NCBI RefSeq assembly: GCF_040256395.1
Contig: NZ_CP158296.1
Location: forward strand, 186,001 to 250,000
Length of the DNA stretch: 64,000 bases
From: Deinococcus sonorensis KR-87
Lineage (GTDB): Bacteria > Deinococcota > Deinococci > Deinococcales > Deinococcaceae
Direction of reading: 5' to 3'
Positions 26,263-33,849 of the stretch are shown one piece after another. The notes beneath the pieces were generated by a model that saw only the letters and a list, made by a program, of their open reading frames with translations, did no database searches and was not told where the DNA came from. A program made the position numbers and the translations under genes. Position 1 is the stretch's first letter. The number at the start of each line of letters is the position of its first letter.

Positions 26263-26954
26263 GGTTTGGCTGCTCCGGGGGTGAGGGTGGCGACGTAATT
26301 GGCCAGGTCTTTCAGCTCGTCGTCGGTGAGGTGCTGCGTCTCGACGTGCATGGCGTTCTGGCCCGGCTGATTCCCGGGCGGCGAGGCCCGCACCGTTCGC
26401 AGGTAGGTGAGCGTGTAGCCGGGACTCTGGTGCAGCAGCGACGGGGTGCCGCGCGCCGCGTCGCCGCGGGCGTTCTCGGCGTGGCAGATCTGGCAGGCCA
26501 CCACCGCGCGGGCCGGGTCGCCGTTCCGGTACAGGGCGCGGGCGCGGGTCATGTTGCTGCCGGGAATGCCGGGCCACGGGTCCACCGGCTTCTGGGCGGC
26601 GTAGTAGGTGGCGATGTCCGAGATCTGCTGGGCGTCGAGGGTGGGGAAGACGTTGATCATGCTGGTCACCATCGTGTCGGGGAGGTTGCCCTGACGGTGG
26701 TGGAAGAGCAGCATGTTCTTGTACAGGAAGTCCACCTGCTGGCCGCCCAGGTTGGGAATGTCGCCGTTGGTCGGCTGGCCCTTGCCGCCGTGGCAGTCGG
26801 CGCAGTAGTGCTGGTCCACCAGCGTGCTGCCGCGCGCCACGTCGCCCACCGGCATCGGCTGTTCGGGCGGCGTCACCGGCCGCAGCGCATAGATGACGCC
26901 GCCCACCGCGAGCAGCGCGCCCAGCACCGCCACCGGCACCACCACGCGCCTCAC
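26259..26954 (-). CDS. Diheme cytochrome c (first of two), membrane-anchored
   Basis: The 231-aa protein has an N-terminal membrane anchor (VVVPVAVLGALLAVGGVIYAL) and two haem-binding motifs: CADCH near residue 52 and CQICH near residue 155, each in a separate cytochrome-c domain. This is the c4-like diheme arrangement. Possible axial Met residues occur in NMLLF/MVTSM and NAMHVET. It lies between a second diheme cytochrome and the PQQ dehydrogenase with four-nt overlaps on both sides, so it likely accepts electrons from the dehydrogenase and passes them toward the caa3 oxidase. Confidence 0.92.
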   Translation of the reverse strand: MRRVVVPVAVLGALLAVGGVIYALRPVTPPEQPMPVGDVARGSTLVDQHYCADCHGGKGQPTNGDIPNLGGQQVDFLYKNMLLFHHRQGNLPDTMVTSMINVFPTLDAQQISDIATYYAAQKPVDPWPGIPGSNMTRARALYRNGDPARAVVACQICHAENARGDAARGTPSLLHQSPGYTLTYLRTVRASPPGNQPGQNAMHVETQHLTDDELKDLANYVATLTPGAAKP

Positions 26955-27628
26955 TGGAAGCTCCCGGTGGGCAGCTGCTGCACGTAGGCGGCCACCGCCT
27001 GGATGTCCCGGTCACTCAGCGTGCGGGCCACCGTCCGCATCGCCTGGGCCGACGGCTGGTCCGGCCGGGCCGGCAGCTGGCGATACACGTTCAGCCGGTA
27101 GATCACGTAGCCGCCGTGCTGCCCGCCGATGCGCGGCACCAGCGGCGTGGTGCCGCCGCTGCCGGCCGAGCCGTGGCAGGTGGCGCAGGCGATCTGCCCC
27201 TGATACGGGCGGCCGCGCTCGTACAGCGCCTGCCCTTCCGAGACCAGCTGCGCCTGCAGCACCCGGGTGGGGTGGGGGAGCGGGTCGCGGCTGTAGGCGC
27301 CGGCCAGCGCCCGGATCTGGGCGTCGGTGAGGTGGCGGGCGTAACGGGGCATGATGCCGTCCTCGCCCGCCTGAGCCTGGGCCCGGAACGCCTCGAGCCG
27401 GGCCTCCAGCCACTCGGCGTGCTGCCCGGCCAGCGAGGGAATGTTCGACAGCGGCGCCTGGCCGCGCTGCCCGTGGCACACCGGGCAGCCGAGCTGGGCG
27501 GCCAGCACGCCCGGCGCCGTCTGGGCATTGGCCGGCACCGACGGCCGGGTGCCGGAGCTGGCGGCGGTGAGGGCCAGCACCGCCAGCGCGCCCAGCAGCG
27601 CCGCGCCCACGCCCAGCGCCCGCCTCAT
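26951..27628 (-). CDS. Diheme cytochrome c (second)
   Basis: The 225-aa protein has an N-terminal hydrophobic segment (signal or anchor) and two CXXCH motifs: CPVCH near residue 48 and CATCH near residue 148. The spacing and the PSLAGQH and PRIGGQHGGY motifs are typical of cytochrome c4/FixP-type folds. Met ligands are likely in GIMPRYA and QAMRTVA. The ATG at 27628 overlaps the upstream stop (ATGA), and the stop overlaps the next gene. It is predicted to shuttle electrons in the periplasm within this operon. Confidence 0.92.
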   Translation of the reverse strand: MRRALGVGAALLGALAVLALTAASSGTRPSVPANAQTAPGVLAAQLGCPVCHGQRGQAPLSNIPSLAGQHAEWLEARLEAFRAQAQAGEDGIMPRYARHLTDAQIRALAGAYSRDPLPHPTRVLQAQLVSEGQALYERGRPYQGQIACATCHGSAGSGGTTPLVPRIGGQHGGYVIYRLNVYRQLPARPDQPSAQAMRTVARTLSDRDIQAVAAYVQQLPTGSFQ

Positions 27629-27909
27629 GAGCCCTCCTCCGGATGGTCGCTCAGCCAGGCCCGCCAGGCACTCAGCCCCGCCGTGAGCCACAGCACCACC
27701 CCCACGATCAGCACGGCCGCGCCCAGCACGCCGGCCAGCAGGCTGGGCCACGCCAGCCCGAGCCCCACCAGCGTGAGGCCGGCAGCGCAGATGAGCGGGG
27801 CGGGCGTGTCCGGCGTGTGTGGCAGCTCCTGTGGCGGCTGCCACTCGGAGCCGGGGGTGAGCGCGTGGCCGGGCGGCTGGGCCGGGTGATGATGCGACTC
27901 AGTGGACAT
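27625..27909 (-). CDS. Small membrane protein in the oxidase operon
   Basis: The 94-aa protein has a His/Pro-rich N-terminus (residues 1-38) followed by two membrane helices (APLICAAGLTLVGLGLAW and LLAGVLGAAVLIVGVVLWL). Its size, topology and place among oxidase genes resemble small accessory subunits (subunit IV-like) of bacterial aa3/caa3 oxidases, but I do not see a decisive motif. It overlaps CtaG by 11 nt and the diheme cytochrome by four nt. The His-rich head might bind copper, which is speculative. Confidence 0.7.
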   Translation of the reverse strand: MSTESHHHPAQPPGHALTPGSEWQPPQELPHTPDTPAPLICAAGLTLVGLGLAWPSLLAGVLGAAVLIVGVVLWLTAGLSAWRAWLSDHPEEGS

Positions 27910-28429
27910 GAACCGCTCCTTTCTCGGTGGCCACCATCCGGGCCACGATGGTGAGGGCCGCCAGCGTGTAGAGCAGGCCGCCGCCCACCCACATCAGCAC
28001 GCCGGCCACCAGTCCTGCGTTGTCCATGCCGCTGCCGAAGGCCACCCACGCGCCGGTCAGGGCGCACACGGCCATCTGCAGCACCGTGACCGCCAGCGAG
28101 GCGACGGTGGCCGGCCAGAGGGCCAGCGCGAACAGCGTCCCGGCGCCCAGGAAGGCCACGCCCTCCACGGCCAGCAGGTCCGGCTGCGCGTCCACCCGCG
28201 TGAGGGTGGCGGGCAGGTGGGTCAGGACCGTCACGCTCGCCAGCGCCAGGCCGCCCAGCCACGCCGGCACCCTCGGGCGCCAGCCGGGCCGGCCCAGCAG
28301 CAGCAGCGGCGGCACCACCAGCGACAGCAGCAGGTGGGCCAGCATGTGCTCGGGCATCTGCAGGCGGGTGTACAGCCACCCGGCCAGCAGCACGCCGGCG
28401 GAAGCCAGCCCCAGCGGCAGGCGCGTCAC
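27899..28429 (-). CDS. ctaG: CtaG-like cytochrome oxidase assembly protein (caa3 type)
   Basis: The 176-aa protein has about five membrane helices and the CtaG_caa3 signature MPEHMLAHLLLSLVVPPLLLLG, with His residues suited to copper handling. Family members help form the CuA/CuB centres of caa3 oxidase. At 176 aa it is shorter than the usual 240-300 aa, apparently a compact version lacking the first helices. The GTG start at 28429 overlaps the subunit III stop (GTGA), and the 3' end overlaps the small membrane gene. Confidence 0.8.
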   Translation of the reverse strand: MTRLPLGLASAGVLLAGWLYTRLQMPEHMLAHLLLSLVVPPLLLLGRPGWRPRVPAWLGGLALASVTVLTHLPATLTRVDAQPDLLAVEGVAFLGAGTLFALALWPATVASLAVTVLQMAVCALTGAWVAFGSGMDNAGLVAGVLMWVGGGLLYTLAALTIVARMVATEKGAVHVH

Positions 28430-28992
28430 GGCCCCCTCCAGACGTAGAACACCAGATACAGCGCCAGCCACACGGCGTCCACGAAGTGCCAGTACAGCGC
28501 GGCGGCCGCCACGCCCGGCGCGCGGCGCCCGATCAGCCCCCGGAAGCTCAGCACCGATAGCCCCACCAGCATCGGCAGGCCCAGCAGCACGTGCAGGCCG
28601 TGCAGCCCGGTGGTGGTGTAGAAGGTGGCGAAGAACAGGCTGGCGCTGACGGTGCCGCCGCGCGCCATCAGGTGGCTCCACTCCAGGCCCTGCGCCACGG
28701 CGAAGGCCGCGCCCAGCAGCGCCGTCACCAGATAGAGTGCTCCGGCCCCTCGCGGGTCCCGGCGTTCGCGCTGCCGCTCGGCCAGCACCAGCACCGCGCT
28801 CGACCCCCACAGCAGCACGCTGAAGATCAGCATATGCGCCGGGTCCAGCAGCGTCTGCCCTCCGTGGTCCTCGGTACGGCGCAGGTAGACGTTCGACACC
28901 ACCAGCAGCAGAAAGATCACGGTGTCGCTGGCCAGGAACGCCAGCATGCCCAGGTGGGTGCGCGAGGCGCGATCGTTCGGCACGGCGGTCAC
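28426..28992 (-). CDS. ctaE: Cytochrome c oxidase subunit III
   Basis: The 188-aa protein has five predicted helices with HLGMLAFLASDTVIFLLLV at the start, QGLEWSHL in the third helix region, TTTGLHGLHVLLG and ALYWHFVDAVWLALY at the end. These are hallmarks of heme-copper oxidase subunit III in its five-helix bacterial form. It supports the core complex and helps proton uptake. It overlaps subunit I and CtaG by four nt each. Confidence 0.93.
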   Translation of the reverse strand: MTAVPNDRASRTHLGMLAFLASDTVIFLLLVVSNVYLRRTEDHGGQTLLDPAHMLIFSVLLWGSSAVLVLAERQRERRDPRGAGALYLVTALLGAAFAVAQGLEWSHLMARGGTVSASLFFATFYTTTGLHGLHVLLGLPMLVGLSVLSFRGLIGRRAPGVAAAALYWHFVDAVWLALYLVFYVWRGP

Positions 28993-30677
28993 CGGTGCTC
29001 ACGCTCCTCGTCGCGGATCGGCCGGCCCTGGCGGTCGTGGCGGGGCGGGCGCACGTGATCCATGTCGTCCGGGTGTTTCAGGTCCCACAGCGGCCGGCGG
29101 GAGTGCAGCGGCGGCAGCGCCACGAAGTTCTCGCGCCGGGGCGGGCTGCTGCTCAGCCATTCCAGCGTCCAGCCGTTCCACGGGTCCGGCCCGGCCACGG
29201 CGCCGTGGGTGCGGCTGCGCCACAGGTTCACCAGCAGCACCAGCAGGCCCACGCCCAGCACGAAGCCGCTCACGGTGGAGAACAGGTTGAGCGCTTCCCA
29301 CCCGCTCAGGGCCGGGTAGGTGTACACGCGGCGCGGCATGCCCATCAGGCCCAGCAGGTGCTGCACCAGGAACACCCCGTTGAAGCCGATCACGTTCAGC
29401 CAGAAGCCCCAGCGGCCCAGCCGCTCATCCAGGAAGCGCCCGGTGAACTTCGGGTAGTAGTAGTGCAGCCCGGCCAGCACCGCGAACAGCGACCCGCCGA
29501 ACAGCACGTAGTGGAAATGCGCCACCACGTAGTAGGTGTCGGTCAGCTGCCAGTCGATCGGGACCACCGCGAACGTCACGCCCGATACCCCGCCGAAGGT
29601 GAACTGCACGATGAAGGCGGCGGCGTACAGCATCGGCAGGGTGTAGCGCACGCTGCCCTTCCACATGGTCGCCAGCCAGTTGAACACCTTGATGCCGGTG
29701 GGAATGGCGATCAGCATCGAGGTGGTGCCGAACGCGAGGTCCACCGGCCAGCCGAGGCCCACCGCGAACATGTGGTGCGCGTACACCGCGAAACTCAGGA
29801 AGGCGATCGCCACGCTCGACCACGCCACGAACTCGTAGCCGAAGATCGGCTTGCGCGAGAACACCGGGATGATCTCGCTGATGATGCCCCAGGCCGGCAG
29901 GATCAGCAGGTAGATCTCCGGGTGCCCGAACAGCCAGAAGTAGTGCTGCCACAGCACCGGGTCGCCGCGCGTGAAGAGCCCGGCGCCCAGCAGCCGGTCC
30001 ACCTCCAGCATCATCAGCACGGCGGTCAGGCACGGCAGCGCGAACAGGATGATGAAGCCGTTGACCCAGGCCATCCACGCGAACATCGGCAGCCGCCGGT
30101 ACAGCATGCCCTGGGCGCGCAGCCGCGCGCCGGTCACCAGGATGTTCACCGCTGTGAGGGTGGTGCCGTAGCCGCTGACGATCAGCGCCACCGACCACAG
30201 GTCCACCCCGCGCTGCGGCGTGAAGGCCGTTTCGCTGAGCGGCGCGTAGCTGAACCACCCCTGCGACGGTGAGCCGGTAAAGGGGCTGAGGTACAGCAGC
30301 AGGCCGCCGCCCACCAGCAGCCACAGCGAGAAGGCGTTCAGGCGTGGAAAGGCCATGTCCCGGGCGCCGATCTGCAGCGGCAGCAGGTAGTTGGTGAAGC
30401 CCAGCAGCAGCGGCAGCAGCACGAAGAAGATCATGGTGGTGCCGTGCATGGTCAGGAAGCGGTTGTACGCCTCGCCCACCAGCAGGTGGTTGTTCGGCAC
30501 GGCCAGCTGCAGGCGCATCACCAGCGCTTCCAGGCCGCCCAGCACCAGAAACACGGCGGCCACGCCCATGTAGGTCAGGCCGATGCTCTTGTGGTCGGTG
30601 GACGTGAAGAGGCGCCACCAGGACAGGGCCGGGGCAGCGGCCGGCGCAGCGGACACGGCAGGAACACGCTGATTCAC
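28989..30677 (-). CDS. ctaD: Cytochrome c oxidase subunit I (heme-copper oxidase core)
   Basis: The 562-aa protein has twelve helices and all catalytic ligands: haem His in FLTMHGTTMIF, CuB ligands in GHPEIY (His and cross-linked Tyr) and YAHHMF, and haem ligands in VVAHFHYVL. STDHKSIGL near residue 30 is the conserved N-terminal motif. It reduces O2 to water and pumps protons. The GTG start at 30677 overlaps the subunit II stop (GTGA); the C-terminal tail (residues 500-562) is hydrophilic and Arg/Asp-rich. Confidence 0.96.
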   Translation of the reverse strand: MNQRVPAVSAAPAAAPALSWWRLFTSTDHKSIGLTYMGVAAVFLVLGGLEALVMRLQLAVPNNHLLVGEAYNRFLTMHGTTMIFFVLLPLLLGFTNYLLPLQIGARDMAFPRLNAFSLWLLVGGGLLLYLSPFTGSPSQGWFSYAPLSETAFTPQRGVDLWSVALIVSGYGTTLTAVNILVTGARLRAQGMLYRRLPMFAWMAWVNGFIILFALPCLTAVLMMLEVDRLLGAGLFTRGDPVLWQHYFWLFGHPEIYLLILPAWGIISEIIPVFSRKPIFGYEFVAWSSVAIAFLSFAVYAHHMFAVGLGWPVDLAFGTTSMLIAIPTGIKVFNWLATMWKGSVRYTLPMLYAAAFIVQFTFGGVSGVTFAVVPIDWQLTDTYYVVAHFHYVLFGGSLFAVLAGLHYYYPKFTGRFLDERLGRWGFWLNVIGFNGVFLVQHLLGLMGMPRRVYTYPALSGWEALNLFSTVSGFVLGVGLLVLLVNLWRSRTHGAVAGPDPWNGWTLEWLSSSPPRRENFVALPPLHSRRPLWDLKHPDDMDHVRPPRHDRQGRPIRDEEREHR

Positions 30678-31612
30678 TTGAGGGCCTCCAGATAGGCGCT
30701 GAGGTCGTTGATCTCCTGATCCGAGAGCGGCAGGGTCGGCATCCGCGCGCCGGGCTTCACCTGCTGGGTGTGCTTCAGCCAGCGCTGCACGTTGGCCGGG
30801 GTGTTGGTCAGCACGCCGCCCGCCATCAGCTGCCGGGACGCGAAGTGCGTCAGGTCCGGGCCCACCGCGCCGTCGTGCGGAAAGTCGGATGTCTGGCCCT
30901 GCACGGCGTGGCAGGCGCTGCACTGCACCTCACGGAACACCTGGGCGCCATGAGCCGCCGCGCTGCCGGCCACCAGCGTGGGGGCGGGAGAGTCCGGCCC
31001 CGCTCCGGCGAGGCTGGCCGCGTCGTCCGCGATCACCCGGAAGCGCATCCAGGCGTGCTGCGGTCCGCAGAACTCGTTGCATTCGCCGGCGTAGGTGCCC
31101 GCTTTCGCCGCCTCGATCCACAGCCGGTTGTGCTGACCGGGAATCACGTCAATCTTGCGGGCCAGCTGCGGCACCGAGAAGTCGTGAATCACGTCGGCGC
31201 TGGTGAGGTCCAGCAGCACCCGCCGGCCCGCCGGGATGTGCAGCTCACCGGCCGTCTCCGCGCCGCCCGGGGTGCGGAAGGCCCAGTACCACTGGTGGGC
31301 CGTCACATACACGTCGGGGTTGGGTCCGGCGGTGTCAGGTGACGACTGGCCCGCCACCCGCACCGTCAGGAACAGCAGCACACCCACCAGCGCGACGGCC
31401 CCCAGGATCCAGCCCACCTCATCTCTGGTGTTGCCGAAGATCTGGGCCGGCTCGCCTCCGGCCCCGCGGTGGCGGTAGCGCCACATGAACCAGCTGAGCA
31501 GTCCCGCCACCAGCAGAAACACGCCCAGGCCCAGCCAGAAGGTGATGCTGGTCAGCTGGGTGATGGGGCGCGCCAGCGAGGACGCTGGATCGAAGACCGG
31601 GAACGCGCTCAT
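30674..31612 (-). CDS. ctaC: Cytochrome c oxidase subunit II fused to cytochrome c (caa3)
   Basis: The 312-aa protein has two membrane helices (LGVFLLVAGLLSWFMW and LGAVALVGVLLFLTV), then the cupredoxin domain with the CuA motif CNEFCGPQHAWM near residue 178 and an upstream ligand His in IHDFSVPQL. The C-terminal 90 residues are a fused class I cytochrome c with CSACH near residue 232 and Met ligand in GARMPTL. The fusion defines a caa3-type oxidase that takes electrons from soluble or anchored cytochromes c. It is the first oxidase gene, 33 nt after the regulator at 31646-32026. Confidence 0.95.
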   Translation of the reverse strand: MSAFPVFDPASSLARPITQLTSITFWLGLGVFLLVAGLLSWFMWRYRHRGAGGEPAQIFGNTRDEVGWILGAVALVGVLLFLTVRVAGQSSPDTAGPNPDVYVTAHQWYWAFRTPGGAETAGELHIPAGRRVLLDLTSADVIHDFSVPQLARKIDVIPGQHNRLWIEAAKAGTYAGECNEFCGPQHAWMRFRVIADDAASLAGAGPDSPAPTLVAGSAAAHGAQVFREVQCSACHAVQGQTSDFPHDGAVGPDLTHFASRQLMAGGVLTNTPANVQRWLKHTQQVKPGARMPTLPLSDQEINDLSAYLEALK

Positions 31613-31645
31613 GGCTGGCCTCCCGCTCCGGTCCTGGGGCCGAGG

Positions 31646-32026
31646 TCAGCGCGCATGTCGGCGGCCTCCCCCGGGCATGCTGGCGGCCTGTGGACTCGGC
31701 GGCAACGACAGGCTCCGCAGCAGCGGCTTGCAGCGCTCGCCCCAGGGCGTGAGCCGGTAGGCGTGCCGGCGCGGCGACACCGTGATGCAGATGCGTTCCA
31801 GCAGTTGCAGGTCCAGCAGCGTGCCCAGCAGGTCGCTGGCCACCTGCGGATCGAGGCGGGCCATCCGGCACAGGGGCATCAGCGCGACCGGGCCGGCGCA
31901 CACCACCTCCAGCACCGACCGCATCTCGGGGCGGTGCCGCAGGGCCTGCCACGTGTCGGGCACAGGCGTCACACTCACCGCAGGCGGCAGCACTTCCAAA
32001 GGACCACACCAATCCGCGAGTTTCAT
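31646..32026 (-). CDS. Small winged-helix regulator upstream of the oxidase operon
   Basis: The 126-aa protein has a winged-helix fold resembling HxlR/MarR-type or plant-methyltransferase-like N-domains: RPEMRSVLEVV, PVALMPLCRMARLDPQVASDLLGTLLDLQLLERI, then a wing ending in YRLTPWGERCKPLL. No sensor domain or metal site is evident; the C-terminal tail is Arg/Pro-rich. The ATG at 32026 has GAGAGGAG upstream. It is 33 nt upstream of ctaC on the same strand, so it may control the oxidase-PQQ operon or itself, facing the divergent MarR-GNAT gene. Confidence 0.65.
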   Translation of the reverse strand: MKLADWCGPLEVLPPAVSVTPVPDTWQALRHRPEMRSVLEVVCAGPVALMPLCRMARLDPQVASDLLGTLLDLQLLERICITVSPRRHAYRLTPWGERCKPLLRSLSLPPSPQAASMPGGGRRHAR

Positions 32027-32289
32027 GGCCCGCTCCTCTCCCGAACGCCGGTCAGCGTTAATCGTGTCGTGTTACGACGATGTCTGTCTTTACGGTACGC
32101 CTTGCGAGTTTGGCGTCACTAGAGCAACCCTTCATGAAATCACCGTAGGCCGCGTCCAGGCCAGACGGCCCCTGCATGCGTGCCTGGACCGCCGGGCTGG
32201 CCGGTCCGTGTTGCTGGAACTGGTAAGGCGGCACCCCACCACCGCGCTTCAGGGCCGCCAGGAACAGCACCGTTTCTGGCGGCCCGATG

Positions 32290-32318
32290 TTGCTCCGGTT
32301 GCTAAGGACGGGTACGGT
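32290..32318 (+). promoter_or_regulatory. Promoter for a leaderless MarR-GNAT transcript
   Basis: TTGCTC (32290-32295), a 17-bp spacer and TACGGT (32313-32318) precede the ATG at 32325 by only six nt. Transcription would start at or beside the ATG. Confidence 0.55.
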
Positions 32319-32324
32319 GAGGCC

Positions 32325-33305
32325 ATGACCATCTCCGTCGCCACCGACCTGCCCGCGGCGGCCTATCAGATGCTGGGGGCGTTTCGTTGCAGTCTGCTGG
32401 GGTATGAGCGGGGGAGCGCCGAGCGAATCCGGGCCGGCGGGCTGACCCCGCAGCAGTACGCGCTGCTGGTGATGATCGCAGGCCGCGAGGACGAGCCGCC
32501 CAGCGTCGGTGAGGCGGCCCAGGAGCTGATGCTCAGCCACAACAGCGCGGTGGAGCTGTCGCAGCGCGCCGAGAAGGCGGGGCTGCTGTGCCGCGAGGTG
32601 GATCCGGAGCGGGGCAGCCGCACGCTGCTGACCCTCACTCCGGAGGGCGCGGCCCGCACCGACGCCATCACCCGTCGGCTGATCTCGGAACTGGGCCTGG
32701 AGCGGCTGCAGGTCCAGATGGCAGTGGACCGCTGGCGGACCCTGCTGCAGTCAGGCCGGTTCAATGACGCGCTCAGCTCGGGCGGCCGGATGGACGCGGG
32801 GCCGCCGGAGTTCAGCTGCACGCCGGCCACCGCCGCTGAGCAGCCGACGGTGTGGCGGCTGCTGCAGCTTCAGCTGCACGTGCTGGCCCGCTGCCACGGG
32901 GTGCCGGTGGGCGAGGACGGCGAGTACCCCTATCCGGACTTTGGGCGCTACTGGGCGGGCGCAGGCGATCAGGCGTGGCTGATCCGGGTGGAGCGCCGGC
33001 CGGCCGGGCTGGCGCTGCTCCACCACCATGCAGACGAGCCGCGCACCGAACTTGCCGAGCTGCACCTGCTTCCAGACGCGCAGGGCCGGGGCGTGGGCCG
33101 GGCCGTGATGCGTCAGCTGTTCGCTCATCACCCGGGCCGCTGGTCGGTGCAGTACCACGAAGATGATCTGGCGGCCCGCCACTTCTGGCACAGCGTGCTG
33201 CACGGCCTGCAGCTGACGGCGGACGAGGAGCGGGGGGCCACGCTCCCGCTCGGCACCGGCCGTCGCCTGCACTTTCAGGTGCCGGCCGGTGAGGGCCGGT
33301 CTTGA
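32325..33305 (+). CDS. MarR-family regulator fused to a GNAT acetyltransferase
   Basis: The 326-aa protein combines an N-terminal MarR winged helix (residues 1-145; LTPQQYALLVMIAG, LMLSHNSAVELSQRAEKAGLL, wing with RTLLTLTPEG) and a C-terminal GNAT domain (about 165-320; the acetyl-CoA loop region reads LPDAQGRGVGRAVMRQL). Such MarR-GNAT fusions are known but uncommon; in them DNA binding may be coupled to acetylation of a small molecule or protein. The ATG at 32325 is chosen from the -10 box six nt upstream and the clean MarR start. Divergent from the oxidase-operon regulator. Confidence 0.88.
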   Translation: MTISVATDLPAAAYQMLGAFRCSLLGYERGSAERIRAGGLTPQQYALLVMIAGREDEPPSVGEAAQELMLSHNSAVELSQRAEKAGLLCREVDPERGSRTLLTLTPEGAARTDAITRRLISELGLERLQVQMAVDRWRTLLQSGRFNDALSSGGRMDAGPPEFSCTPATAAEQPTVWRLLQLQLHVLARCHGVPVGEDGEYPYPDFGRYWAGAGDQAWLIRVERRPAGLALLHHHADEPRTELAELHLLPDAQGRGVGRAVMRQLFAHHPGRWSVQYHEDDLAARHFWHSVLHGLQLTADEERGATLPLGTGRRLHFQVPAGEGRS

Positions 33306-33397
33306 GCCGGCGTTGACCCAGCGGGCGTGCCGCCAGCGGCTTAAGGCTGTTGTGGCGTGGCTCATCGGGCAGGAGTCGTGCCGGGCCACAGTGGGGC

Positions 33398-33709
33398 ATG
33401 ATGGCGTTGCTGCTGGGGGTGATCGCGCTGATGGCGGTCCTGACGCTCACGTTTCTTCACGCGCACAGCCGGCCCCGACGCTGCCGCCCCCTGACGGCCG
33501 CCGAACGCCACCAGCTGAGCGGCCTGATGCGGGCCGGACGGCCGGATGAGGCGGCGCAGGAGTGCCACTGGATGACCGGCGCGCCGCTGCCTCAGGCGCG
33601 CCAGACGGTCGAGGCGCTGGTGGAGGCACCTGGAGGGCCGGCGGCCATGCCGCCCGGCTGGTCCGGTGCCGTCGCAGACGCCGCACCGGGCCGGGTTGCC
33701 GCCGGTTAA
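33398..33709 (+). CDS. Small membrane-anchored protein with an L7/L12 C-domain-like motif
   Basis: The 103-aa product has an N-terminal membrane helix (MALLLGVIALMAVLTLTFL) and a soluble part in which LMRAGRPDEAAQECHWMTG followed by LPQARQTVEALVEA mirrors the G-x-x-x-EAIK-x-VRE-x-TG-x-x-L-x-EAK-x-x-VE pattern of ribosomal L7/L12 C-terminal domains. Small membrane proteins with this motif exist in several bacteria, with unknown role. The start could be the ATG at 33398 or 33401. The C-terminal 25 residues are Ala/Gly/Pro-rich and may be disordered. Confidence 0.6.
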   Translation: MMALLLGVIALMAVLTLTFLHAHSRPRRCRPLTAAERHQLSGLMRAGRPDEAAQECHWMTGAPLPQARQTVEALVEAPGGPAAMPPGWSGAVADAAPGRVAAG

Positions 33710-33849
33710 CGAGGCCCGTCGCCTGTGCCCGGCCGCCGCGCGACATACTGGCAGCCTGAGCAACAGGGAAAGCGAGGTGCCGTATTCAAGCGTCAGAAAC
33801 GATCTTCACGGTCGAGGCCACCCCGATCAAGTTCGGTCCCGGCGCGGCG

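Noticed and set aside
32058..32540. Minus-strand frame across the divergent promoter region and the MarR domain
   Set aside because: It overlaps the well-supported MarR-GNAT gene in antisense and has no ribosome-binding site or family features.
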